NCBI RefSeq assembly: GCF_002266465.3
Contig: NZ_CP029427.2
Coordinates: 5,272,501-5,336,500 of the forward strand
Origin: Bradyrhizobium symbiodeficiens
GTDB lineage: Bacteria > Pseudomonadota > Alphaproteobacteria > Rhizobiales > Xanthobacteraceae
Direction: 5' to 3'
DNA: 64,000 nucleotides
In this document: piece by piece, positions 51,066-59,132 of the stretch
How the letters are laid out: each line of letters starts with the position of its first letter
How positions within the stretch are numbered: position 1 is the stretch's first letter
Notes under the pieces: model-generated
What the model saw: the letters and a program-made list of their open reading frames with translations, nothing else
Database searches by the model: none
What the model was told of the DNA's origin: nothing
Translations under genes and position numbers: made by a program

Positions 51066-52730
51066 ATGAAACGCTTTGCGATGGCCGCGAGCCTCGTCAT
51101 GCTTGCATCGACTTGTGCAAGCGCACAGACCACCGAGCAACTGGTCAAGGGCGGGACTGATACATCGAATGTTCTCAATTACGGGATGGGGTACAATCTG
51201 CAGCGCTTCTCGACGCTGAACCAGATCAACAAGGACAGCGTCAAGAACCTCGTCCCGGTCTGGAACTACTCCTTCAACGACGATCGCAGCGAGGAATCGC
51301 AGCCCATAGTCTATCAGGGCGTGATCTATGTGACCTCGCACAATGCGACCATGGCGGTCGACGCCAAAACCGGCAAGCAGATCTGGAAGAGCAAGGTCGA
51401 ATATCCGGCCGAGACGCCCAGAATCGTCTGCTGCGGTATCATCAATCGCGGCGTCGCGATCCACGAAGGCAAATTGTTTCGTACGACGCTCGATGCCAAC
51501 GTGATTGCGATTGATGCCAAGAACGGCAAGGAGCTGTGGCGTCAGAAGGCTGCCGACATCAAGGAAGGCTATTCGATGACGGTGGCCCCGCTGGTCGCCG
51601 ACGGTGTCGTCATTACCGGTATCTCCGGCGCCGAATTCGGCACGCGCGGCTTCATCGACGGCTGGGATCCGGCGACGGGCAAGCATCTGTGGCGCACCCA
51701 TTCGATCCCCTCGCCGGACGAGCCCGGCGGCGACACCTGGAAGGGCGATACCTGGAAGCTCGGCGGCGGCTCGACCTGGATCACGGGCTCTTACGATCCC
51801 GAGCTGAACACCGTGTATTGGGGCATCGGCAATCCCGGCCCGTTCAATTCGGCGGTGCGCCCCGGCGACAATCTCTACACCTGCTCCGTGCTGGCGATGG
51901 ATCCCAAGACCGGCAAGATCAAGTGGCATTACCAGTTCTCGCCGAACAATCCGTTCGACTACGACGCCGTCGCCGAGATGGTGCTCGCGGATGTGAACGT
52001 CGAGGGCAAGCCGACCAAGGCGCTGATGAATGCCAACCGCAACGGCTTCTTCTACGTGCTCGACCGCACCAACGGAAAGCTGCTCGCGGCCAATCCTTAC
52101 GTGAAGGTCAATTGGGCAACCGGCGTCGACATGAAGACCGGCAAGCCGATCGAGACCGACGTCGCCAAGGATGCGCGCGAGGGCAAGAAGGTCACGGTCT
52201 ATCCGTCGATCCTCGGCGGCAAGAACTGGGAGCCGATGTCGTTCAACCCGCAGACCGGCCTCGCCTACGCCAACACGCTCAACTTCGGCGGCAAGTACAA
52301 GGCCGAGCCCGTCACCTTCAAGCAGGGTGAATGGTATCTCGGCATGGACCTGACCGATCCCTGGGAATTCGGGGACGGGCCGCGCGGTTACCTCAAGGCG
52401 ATCGATCCCATGACCGGCAAGTCGAAATGGGAAGCACCGAGCGACATTCCACGCTTCTCGGGCGTGCTGTCGACCGCGGGCGGCGTCGTGTTCTCGGGCG
52501 CACTGACCGGCGAGTTCGAGGCCTTCGACGCCGACACCGGCAAGAAGCTCTGGCAGTTCCAGACCGGGTCCGGCATCGAGGGCCAGCCGGTGACCTGGCA
52601 GCAGGACGGCGTGCAATATGTCGCGGTGACATCAGGCTATGGCGGCGTCTACTCGCTGTTCTCGGGCGACGAGCGGCTTGCCAAAGTGCCGCCCGGCGGC
52701 TCGCTGTGGGTCTTTGCGGTCAAGCAGTAA
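51066..52730 (+). CDS. PQQ-dependent alcohol dehydrogenase with lanthanide signature (ExaF/PedH-like)
   Basis: This 554-residue periplasmic quinoprotein oxidises alcohols (ethanol or longer alcohols, possibly methanol) and gives electrons to a cytochrome c. It has a signal peptide (MAASLVMLASTCASAQ), an eight-bladed propeller, the adjacent cysteines in RIVCCGIINRG and catalytic Asp298 in NPFDYDAVAE. Asp300, two residues further on, is the extra carboxylate found in lanthanide-dependent enzymes and missing in calcium enzymes. There is no haem domain. It is followed by a small cytochrome c and a binding protein, giving the gene order of a xoxFGJ operon with a different dehydrogenase. Confidence 0.92.
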   Translation: MKRFAMAASLVMLASTCASAQTTEQLVKGGTDTSNVLNYGMGYNLQRFSTLNQINKDSVKNLVPVWNYSFNDDRSEESQPIVYQGVIYVTSHNATMAVDAKTGKQIWKSKVEYPAETPRIVCCGIINRGVAIHEGKLFRTTLDANVIAIDAKNGKELWRQKAADIKEGYSMTVAPLVADGVVITGISGAEFGTRGFIDGWDPATGKHLWRTHSIPSPDEPGGDTWKGDTWKLGGGSTWITGSYDPELNTVYWGIGNPGPFNSAVRPGDNLYTCSVLAMDPKTGKIKWHYQFSPNNPFDYDAVAEMVLADVNVEGKPTKALMNANRNGFFYVLDRTNGKLLAANPYVKVNWATGVDMKTGKPIETDVAKDAREGKKVTVYPSILGGKNWEPMSFNPQTGLAYANTLNFGGKYKAEPVTFKQGEWYLGMDLTDPWEFGDGPRGYLKAIDPMTGKSKWEAPSDIPRFSGVLSTAGGVVFSGALTGEFEAFDADTGKKLWQFQTGSGIEGQPVTWQQDGVQYVAVTSGYGGVYSLFSGDERLAKVPPGGSLWVFAVKQ

Positions 52731-52738
52731 TCCACGGC

Positions 52739-53098
52739 ATGATGCTGAGAAGGCTATCTCACAAGACGGCGGCGATCCTCGCCGCCGTCGCGGGGCTGAC
52801 GGTCGCGCTTGCGGCGACCGTTCGCGCCGCGGACGACGCAACCGGCAATCCCATGCAGGCACAGATCGACCACGGCAAGTCGACCTATGCTTCGAAATGC
52901 TCGCACTGCCATGGCCCCAATCTGATGAACTCCGGCACCATCACGCCGGACCTGCGTGCCTTCCCCGACGACAAGACCCGCTTCGTCACCACGGTGAAGA
53001 ACGGCAAGAACAACAGGATGCCGCCATGGGGCGATATCCTCAATGACGACGAGATCGGCTCTCTCTGGGCCTTCATCTCCAGCCGGAGGAAGCCATGA
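52739..53098 (+). CDS. Periplasmic cytochrome c (XoxG-like electron acceptor)
   Basis: This 119-residue class I cytochrome c has a signal peptide (residues 1-30) and haem site CSHCH (Cys54, Cys57, His58). The probable axial ligand is Met94 in NNRMPPWGD. It is 8 bases after the dehydrogenase and overlaps the next gene by 4 bases, so it is the natural electron acceptor of the dehydrogenase, analogous to XoxG. Its short mature length (about 90 residues) is smaller than usual for XoxG or MxaG. ATG 52739 gives a clear signal peptide; the open frame continues upstream within the dehydrogenase gene. Confidence 0.87.
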   Translation: MMLRRLSHKTAAILAAVAGLTVALAATVRAADDATGNPMQAQIDHGKSTYASKCSHCHGPNLMNSGTITPDLRAFPDDKTRFVTTVKNGKNNRMPPWGDILNDDEIGSLWAFISSRRKP

Positions 53099-54024
53099 GG
53101 GGTCGTCGTGCCGCATGGAGCCTTGCGGCCCTGCTTTCGACAATGGCGTCGGTTGCTCTCGCAGCCGACGATCCCCTGAAGATCTGCCTTGACGAGGACC
53201 GGCCGCCGCTCTCGATGCACCACCGCGGCAAGCCGGACGCCGGCTTCGACGTGCTGCTGGCACAGGCGATCGCGGAACGGCTCGGACGGAAGCTGGCGAT
53301 CCAGTGGTTCGAGAGCAAGCTGGACGAGGATTCGAGCCCCCAGCTCGAGGCCAATGCGCTGCTCTCGGACGGACGCTGCTCGCTGGTCGGCGGCTACGCG
53401 CTGACGCAGGATTCGCTCGTCGTCCCCGGGATGAAGACGGCGCGCTTGCCTGATTTCGCCGGGGCCACACGCGACGATCGGCGGCGGCGCGTTGCACTCG
53501 GCGTGCTCGCGCCGAGCCAGCCTTACGTCTATTCGCCGATGACGGTCGTGCTCGGACCGAAGGCAAGCGGCCGCAAGATCGGCGACATCGGCGATCTCGC
53601 AGGGCTTCGTCTCGTCATCGATAGCGGCTCGCTCGGCGACGCCATCCTGATGAGCTTCGACAAGGGGCGGCTGATCGACAGCATCACCCATCTCGTCCCC
53701 GGCCGCGACGATCTGCTGGCCACGCTCCAGCGCGGCGAGCATGACGCGACGCTGATCGATCTTGCCCGCTTCGACGCCCATCGCGCCGCGCACCCGGACA
53801 CGGCGATCACGGCGTCCGGCTATTATTATCCGATCGGCGCCAATCGCGGCTATGTCGGACTGGCCAGCGATGGCGCGCTGATCGACGCCGTCAACAAGGC
53901 GCTGACGGGGCTCGCCGCTGAGGGCAAGATCGCCGAGTTCGGCAAGCAGGCCGGGCTCACCTATCTGCCGCCGCGCGAGCCTGCGATCCTGGGCGATGTC
54001 TGGATGAAGATCATCCAGCGGTGA
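53095..54024 (+). CDS. Binding-protein-like subunit of dehydrogenase operon (XoxJ/MxaJ-like)
   Basis: This 309-residue periplasmic protein has an SBP_bac_3-type fold. A signal peptide ends at ASVALAAD, and the mature chain starts LKICLDEDRPPLSMHHRGKP. The characteristic pattern AGFDVLLAQAIAERLGRKL follows at about residues 48-66. It overlaps the cytochrome gene in ATGA, so the three genes (dehydrogenase, cytochrome, this one) are one operon. No permease or ATPase goes with it, which argues for a role in dehydrogenase maturation or activation as proposed for MxaJ/XoxJ, rather than in transport. Confidence 0.85.
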   Translation: MRGRRAAWSLAALLSTMASVALAADDPLKICLDEDRPPLSMHHRGKPDAGFDVLLAQAIAERLGRKLAIQWFESKLDEDSSPQLEANALLSDGRCSLVGGYALTQDSLVVPGMKTARLPDFAGATRDDRRRRVALGVLAPSQPYVYSPMTVVLGPKASGRKIGDIGDLAGLRLVIDSGSLGDAILMSFDKGRLIDSITHLVPGRDDLLATLQRGEHDATLIDLARFDAHRAAHPDTAITASGYYYPIGANRGYVGLASDGALIDAVNKALTGLAAEGKIAEFGKQAGLTYLPPREPAILGDVWMKIIQR

Positions 54025-54031
54025 GGCTCTC

Positions 54032-54163
54032 GTGTCCCGGACGCGCTGCAACGCGCGAGCGTTGCGGCGCAGAGCCGGGATCCATGCGGTATGGCTTGCG
54101 GTCGAGCATGGGCCCCGGCTCTGCAGCGCACCGCTAAGGAGCGCTGCGTTGCGTCCGGGGCAC
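54032..54163. repeat. Bradyrhizobium-type inverted repeat (GTGTCCCGGACGC arms)
   Basis: GTGTCCCGGACGC at 54032 and GCGTCCGGGGCAC ending at 54163 are near-perfect complementary arms, with internal pairing around TGCGGCGCAGAGCCGGG. It lies downstream of the dehydrogenase operon and may end its transcript. The rest of the 311-base gap (54164-54335) holds the leader of the next gene. Confidence 0.7.
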
Positions 54164-54335
54164 GAACGCCGTGCCACCGTGCCCCCACTCGGTCCGACGG
54201 AATGCGCCAATCTGTCTCGCCTGACACCCATGGCAGCGCCAGCCTGGTGCAGTACCTTGCCCGGAACCGGGAGGGAATCATGTCTACAAAATCGATCGCC
54301 GCCACTTCATCGCCGCTGGAGCCGGCGCCTTCGCG

Positions 54336-55268
54336 ATGCCCTTCGTTTCGCGCAACGCCTCCGCGCAGGGCGCTTGGCCCGCACGGCAGATTCGCATGAT
54401 TTGCAGCTACCCCGCCGGCGGGCAAACCGACCTGCTCGCGCGCGCGTACGGCGAATTCATCTCCAAGCAGGTCGGCAAGACCGTCGTCGTCGAGAACAAG
54501 CCCGGCGCCTCCGGCGCGATCGGTACGGCGGAGGTGGCCCGCGCCGAGCCCGACGGCCACACCATGCTGTGCTCGATCTCGACCACCTACATCATGAACC
54601 GGATGGTGATGAAGAATCCCGGCTACGACATGGACAAGGATTTGGCGCTGGTCAGCGTCATTCCCGGCGCCGGCCTTCTGCTGGTCGCGAACCCCAGGAC
54701 CGGGGTCAAGACGCTGGAGGATTTCGTCGCGTTCGCACGCAAGAGCGGCAAGGTGAACTTCGGCACCTACAGCGCGGGTTCGGCCCCGCACATGACGGTC
54801 AACGAGCTCAACAAGCAGTATGGCCTGTCGATCGAGCCGATCCATTACCGCGGCGAGGCCCCGATGTGGACGGGGATGCTCGAAGGTACGCTGGATGCCG
54901 CAATGGGCAGCTACACTGCGGCGCAGTCGGTCCTGCAAAGCGACCGTGGCACCGTGTTCGCGGTGCATTCGAAGAAGGTCGACGCGATCCCTGCCATCAA
55001 GACCCTCCCGGAGCAGGGCGCGACCTCGAAATTCTTCACCGTGAGCGGCTTCTCCGGCTGGGCGGTGCCGAAGGCGACGCCGCAAGCGGTCGTCGACCGA
55101 CTGGCGGAGCTGTGCGTGGCCGCCAACAACGATCCGAAGGTGAAGGAAGTGCTCACGACCTTCGTGCTCGAACCCGCCATCGGCTTCAAGGAGACCAATG
55201 CGCTGTACCAGCGCGAACTGCCGATCTGGATCGAGAGCGCGAAGTCGCTCGGCCTAGAGCCGGCCTAG
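54336..55268 (+). CDS. TctC/Bug-type solute-binding protein, signal peptide disrupted by apparent frameshift
   Basis: This is a tripartite tricarboxylate transporter binding protein of about 310 residues (IRMICSYPAGGQTDLLARAY, NKPGASGAIGTAEVARAEPD, IHYRGEAPMWTGML). The in-frame residues just upstream read YKIDRRHFIAAGAGAFAMPF, a typical Tat signal, but no start codon is in that frame. A well-placed ATG with GGGAGGGAA stands at 54280 in another frame, and one additional A in the AAAA run at 54288-54291 would join them. So either a base is missing or the exported form is no longer made. Translation from 54336 would give a cytoplasmic protein. No TctA/TctB membrane partner is nearby. Confidence 0.75.
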   Translation: MPFVSRNASAQGAWPARQIRMICSYPAGGQTDLLARAYGEFISKQVGKTVVVENKPGASGAIGTAEVARAEPDGHTMLCSISTTYIMNRMVMKNPGYDMDKDLALVSVIPGAGLLLVANPRTGVKTLEDFVAFARKSGKVNFGTYSAGSAPHMTVNELNKQYGLSIEPIHYRGEAPMWTGMLEGTLDAAMGSYTAAQSVLQSDRGTVFAVHSKKVDAIPAIKTLPEQGATSKFFTVSGFSGWAVPKATPQAVVDRLAELCVAANNDPKVKEVLTTFVLEPAIGFKETNALYQRELPIWIESAKSLGLEPA

Positions 55269-55393
55269 GCTCCGAGCCCGGGGCCGGCGCGCCGGTTGCC
55301 CCATCTCGCCCCGGAGTCCGACCAAAGCCTAGTGTCGGAAGCGCGTTTTCCCGCTATGATTGCGTGCCGCTGCGGACCAGAAGGGCCAATTGC

Positions 55394-55819
55394 ATGACAC
55401 CGGATGCAGTCGCTGTCGCCGTTATGATTATCCTGCTCTTTCCGATGGGCTATTTCACGCTGGCCTCGCCGGCCTTCCTGCTGGTGAGGCTCGATATTCA
55501 GCCCGTCGCCCAGTTGCTGCGCGGAATGTTCAACGCCCATTTTCTGGTGATGCGCGTCGCCGCCTTCATCGGGACCGCGGCACTCCTCCTGGACGGCCGC
55601 CTGCTTGCCGCGCTGGGCGTTGGCCTGCTCGCAGCGCTGGCGATCTGGGGACGCCGCTGGTTCATGCGAAGGGTCGACGAGCAGCTCAGCGCGAGGGACG
55701 CCGGCGATGCCGATGCCCCGCGTCGGCTGCGGCGGCTGCATTGGAGCGGCATGCTGGCCAATGCGGTGCTGCTCGTCGCACTCCTGGCCGGCATTCCCTA
55801 CATTGCCACGTCCGCGTGA
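55394..55819 (+). CDS. Hypothetical membrane protein
   Basis: This 141-residue protein has four hydrophobic segments (about residues 8-30, 48-66, 69-85 and 118-138). Between the third and fourth is a charged, arginine-rich loop (RRWFMRRVDEQLSARDAGDA). I do not recognise a family; the layout suggests an inner-membrane protein with both ends on one side. It lies 125 bases after the TctC-like gene and before a region with a gene remnant. No function is proposed. Confidence 0.6.
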   Translation: MTPDAVAVAVMIILLFPMGYFTLASPAFLLVRLDIQPVAQLLRGMFNAHFLVMRVAAFIGTAALLLDGRLLAALGVGLLAALAIWGRRWFMRRVDEQLSARDAGDADAPRRLRRLHWSGMLANAVLLVALLAGIPYIATSA

Positions 55820-55911
55820 AATGTCGCCGCGACGGCGCGAACGGCCCGACCATCGCTGCCCAATGCCTGCGCTCGAAAGCGCTTAATGCTCGCCCGAACT
55901 CGCAGTGGCCG

Positions 55912-55994
55912 GCTGCGCCTTGTGGATCGAAGACGGCACCACACCGAAATATTTCCGGAACACCCAGAATTGCGCGCACATACATCGCCTCGGG
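55912..55994 (-). pseudogene. Decayed 3' fragment of an AraC-family regulator
   Basis: Positions 55912-55963 match 61576-61627, near the 3' end of the intact AraC gene, with only three differences in 52 bases. Directly next to it, 55966-55994 matches 61866-61896 of the same gene, so about 240 bases between the two pieces are lost. No reading frame remains. It is a scar of a second copy in the same orientation as the intact gene. Confidence 0.75.
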
Positions 55995-56095
55995 CTCGGC
56001 GCTCTCTCGTTCCTGCAATGATCTCTGCGATCGATGAAGCAAGCGCGCCAGAAGGGCGCCGGAAGGACCGAAACTCGCTGTCGGACCTGACGCCA

Positions 56096-56791
56096 TCAGC
56101 CGCGCAGCATCATCCGCAACGCGTCAGGTGCAAGAATGCTGATACGGCGGTATGACAGCGCCACGTGCCCTTTCGCCTCAAACTCGCGAAGGATGGCGCC
56201 GGCTGTTGTCCTTGACACATTGGCCATATGCGCGAGATCTTCGTGGTTCATGTCGATCTCGATCGGATGTCGGTTACGCGGAGTAACAAGGCGGCAGTCA
56301 GCAGTGCGGAGCAGGACTGCGACAAACCGCTTGACGTGGTTACGTATCATCAGGTCGTCGGCGCCTCCCATCGCAAGGCGGAGATGATCGAGTGTGACCA
56401 GACCGAAGAGGCGCCACGCAGAAGGGTCGCACTTGACAATTTCGTCGATGGCCGCCAGAGGCAGATGCAAGAGTTCGCTGTCCCGGGTGGCAATCAGGCC
56501 GACCATCCGAGGCTGCCGCGTGAAGGCGGCCGCTTCTCCAAACCAGGTCCCCCGCATCGCGAAATGCGCGGTATAGGGCCCCTCTTCCTGCGGAGCCATG
56601 GCGACTCCAAGGCCGCCGGCAACGAGGCCGAACATGCCGCCCGGGTCGTCTCCGATCGAGTAGATCGAGGCGCCTTGCTTGAATTGCTCCAGGAGAGATC
56701 TGGCAAGCACCTCGCGCTGGAACGATGCTGGCGTCCGGCTGAGCCAACCGTTACTAGTGACAACCTTGCACGCTGCCTCGCGCTGCGACAT
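56096..56791 (-). CDS. Crp/Fnr-family transcription regulator
   Basis: This 231-residue regulator has an N-terminal cyclic-nucleotide-binding-like domain (YSIGDDPGGMFGLVAGGLGV, about residues 43-62; TWFGEAAAF). Its C-terminal winged helix contains NHEDLAHMANVSRTTAGAILREF (first half residues 181-192). No FNR-type cysteine cluster is present, so it is not an iron-sulfur oxygen sensor. It is divergent from the sulfatase unit across 152 bases and probably controls it. The effector is unknown. Confidence 0.85.
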   Translation of the reverse strand: MSQREAACKVVTSNGWLSRTPASFQREVLARSLLEQFKQGASIYSIGDDPGGMFGLVAGGLGVAMAPQEEGPYTAHFAMRGTWFGEAAAFTRQPRMVGLIATRDSELLHLPLAAIDEIVKCDPSAWRLFGLVTLDHLRLAMGGADDLMIRNHVKRFVAVLLRTADCRLVTPRNRHPIEIDMNHEDLAHMANVSRTTAGAILREFEAKGHVALSYRRISILAPDALRMMLRG

Positions 56792-56943
56792 TTGGCGTCC
56801 AATTGATCGCCCGCGATCAATGTCCTCTCCATCCTCCTGCTACTCTCTCAACGGCGACAACATTTTGATCTACCTCAACGAGCGCGGTGGCGTGCGTGGC
56901 TGAGTGCGCACCTCCATCCTCGCAAGTTTGGATTGGAGCGCAA

Positions 56944-57120
56944 ATGACAGCATCAGGCATTCTGAGCAGAGCGCTCCTGGCCGTGCTGTTGCTGCTGATC
57001 GAGATTGAACCGGGCGCGAGCGGCGGCGTCAGTCGCTCCAGCGCGGCCAACGACAATCAACGCTCCAGCGTCAACTTCCGTTGTTGCCAAGCGTCGCAAA
57101 CTACCAGGAGCACGCCATGA
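56944..57120 (+). CDS. Possible small membrane or secreted leader protein before sulfatase
   Basis: This 58-residue frame has a hydrophobic N-terminus (SRALLAVLLLLIEIEPGASG) that could be a signal or anchor. A GGAG sequence lies 7 bases before the ATG at 56944. Its stop overlaps the sulfatase start in ATGA, as in translational coupling. The C-terminal half is polar, with two adjacent cysteines. I recognise no family, and it might be a regulatory leader peptide or chance frame. Confidence 0.35.
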   Translation: MTASGILSRALLAVLLLLIEIEPGASGGVSRSSAANDNQRSSVNFRCCQASQTTRSTP

Positions 57121-58604
57121 ACTCTCAGCGTCATCTAGCGATCGCGGCCATTGGATCAATCCTCTCATTGATGGCCTGCGACTGCGTCGCGGCGCAGCAG
57201 CGCCCGAATATCGTCGTCATTCTTGCCGATGATCTCGGGAATGCCGATCTCGGCTATCGCGGCAGCGAGATCAAGACGCCGAACATCGACCAGCTTGCAA
57301 AAGGCGGCGTGCGGCTCGAATCATTCCATGGCATGCCGGTTTGCACACCTGCGCGCGCGGCGCTGATGACCGGACGCTATCCGATGCGCTACGGCTTGCA
57401 GACCCTGGTGATCTTTCCGAACCACACTTATGGCCTTCCGACCGATGAGCGCACCCTGCCGCAGGCGTTGAAAGAGGCGGGCTACAGCACCGCGATGGTC
57501 GGCAAGTGGCATCTGGGGCATGCCGACAAGAAGTTCTGGCCGCAGAACCGCGGATTCGACCACTTCTACGGCAATACGGTTGGCGAGGTCGACTACTTCA
57601 CACACAAGCGCGCCGGCATTATAGACTGGCAACGCAACGGCTCCTTCATCGACGAGAAGGGTTACGTCCTGACACTGGACGGCGACGAAGCCGTGAAGCT
57701 CATCGACAAGCAGCCAAAGGACAAGCCCTTCTTCCTCTACTTCGCGTCGCTGGCACCGCATGCGCCGTACCAGGCACAGAAAGCGGACGAGGATCGCTAC
57801 GCCACAACCATCACCGATCCTACACGCCGTACCTACGCCGCGATGATCACCTCGCTCGACGACCAGGTCGGCCGCATCGTCGCGCGCCTGGAGAGACGCG
57901 GCATGCGCGACAATACGTTGATCATCTTCTCCAGCGACAATGGCGGCCCGCGCAACGCGGTGGTCGCCAGCGGCGCACACTCGAAGGAGGAGCGGACTGA
58001 AAGCGGGGTCAAAGAAGGATCGCTGCCGGCGAACAATGGAGTTCTTCGTGGCGGCAAGGGTAGTCTCTACGAGGGCGGCGTCCGCGTGCCGACTATCTTC
58101 AACTGGCCGGCGAAACTCAAGCCGGGCGTCGTGAACGAACCGCTTCATATGGTCGACATCATGCCTACAGCCCTTGCACTGGCCGGTGCAACGGCCAATT
58201 CCGCGGACAAGCCACTGGACGGCAAGGATATCTGGGCGACCGTAGCCAATGGAACGCCTTCGCCGCACGATGATATCCTGGTGAATGTCGAGGCATTTCG
58301 CGGCGCCATCATCAAGGGGCGATGGAAGCTCGTGAAAATCGCGTTGCTGCCCGGCAAAACCGAACTGTTCGACCTGACCACCGACCCAGGCGAAAAGAAC
58401 AATGTGGCGGATCAGAACGTCGATGTCGTGCGCGATCTCGAAACTCGTCTGCTCGCCTATGCCAAGCAGCAGAAAATGAGCGAATGGCTCAAGGCGCAAC
58501 CGAACTACCTGGGCGCGCAAGGGCAGACCATCTTCGATCCGGACTTCGACATCGACGACGGGGGGTTGCCGCGCGACAGGATTGCGCTGCCGAAGCATCA
58601 ATGA
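57117..58604 (+). CDS. Sulfatase (type I, formylglycine-dependent), first
   Basis: This 495-residue sulfatase cleaves sulfate esters, probably in the periplasm (signal MACDCVAAQ, about residues 19-27; could be a lipoprotein-like site). The catalytic Cys76 lies in VCTPARAALMTGR, the C-x-P-x-R signature that is converted to formylglycine. Metal ligands are in VILADDLGNADLG and FSSDNGGPRN. It needs a formylglycine-generating enzyme, which is not in this window. Substrate unknown; an aryl or alkyl sulfate is likely. Crp-type and AraC-type regulators flank the sulfatase block. Confidence 0.9.
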   Translation: MNSQRHLAIAAIGSILSLMACDCVAAQQRPNIVVILADDLGNADLGYRGSEIKTPNIDQLAKGGVRLESFHGMPVCTPARAALMTGRYPMRYGLQTLVIFPNHTYGLPTDERTLPQALKEAGYSTAMVGKWHLGHADKKFWPQNRGFDHFYGNTVGEVDYFTHKRAGIIDWQRNGSFIDEKGYVLTLDGDEAVKLIDKQPKDKPFFLYFASLAPHAPYQAQKADEDRYATTITDPTRRTYAAMITSLDDQVGRIVARLERRGMRDNTLIIFSSDNGGPRNAVVASGAHSKEERTESGVKEGSLPANNGVLRGGKGSLYEGGVRVPTIFNWPAKLKPGVVNEPLHMVDIMPTALALAGATANSADKPLDGKDIWATVANGTPSPHDDILVNVEAFRGAIIKGRWKLVKIALLPGKTELFDLTTDPGEKNNVADQNVDVVRDLETRLLAYAKQQKMSEWLKAQPNYLGAQGQTIFDPDFDIDDGGLPRDRIALPKHQ

Positions 58605-58661
58605 CCGATCGCGCACTAAGTGCGGCACATGCTTCACGTCATGAACTGGAGGGACGCCGTC

Positions 58662-59094
58662 ATGATCAAGAACGGGCTTTACGCATTATCAATCGAGTTG
58701 CAAGACGGCATTCAAGGCGGAGGCAATGGCGTCCTGGTGCTGCGCGACGCCACGATCCGCGGCGGCGATTCCTTCTTCTACTTCACCGGCAGCTATGTCT
58801 GCTGCGGCGGCAAGTGGAAAGGCGAGGCCACGTCCCAGGAGCACACGCTGGATCTGGCAACCCGGCCGTTCGCGCGAAAAATCGCCACGATCGGCTTCTT
58901 GCGGAACCTATACCGATCACGGCGCCGAGAACGATAACACGGCGTTGCTTGGCAATCGAAGCATTTCGTTCCGAACGACCTTGCGTCTGCTGCTCGCCGA
59001 CCAGGACGGAGACATGCCGAAATTCGATCACCGGCACGACGAAGCTTGCCGGCTTGATGAGACCGGTGCGTTTGCTCTGGTCGGGCGCCAGTAA
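58662..59094 (+). pseudogene. GrlR-like protein gene broken by a frameshift
   Basis: The first frame reads MIKNGLYALSIELQ, then NGVLVLRDATIRGGDSFFYF and RPFARKIATIGF, as in GrlR-type proteins. It then runs into unrelated Arg-rich residues and stops at 58935. In another frame the family homology resumes at once as CGTYTDHGAENDNTALLGNR and RLLLADQDG, ending at TAA 59092-59094. The joint length of about 144 codons fits the family, so a single small indel near 58897-58905 splits it. A GGAGGG site precedes the ATG. An intact relative is at 25466-25873. Confidence 0.7.
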
Positions 59095-59132
59095 GGATCG
59101 TTCAACTGCACTCAGTTGCTGGAGATCGTTTG

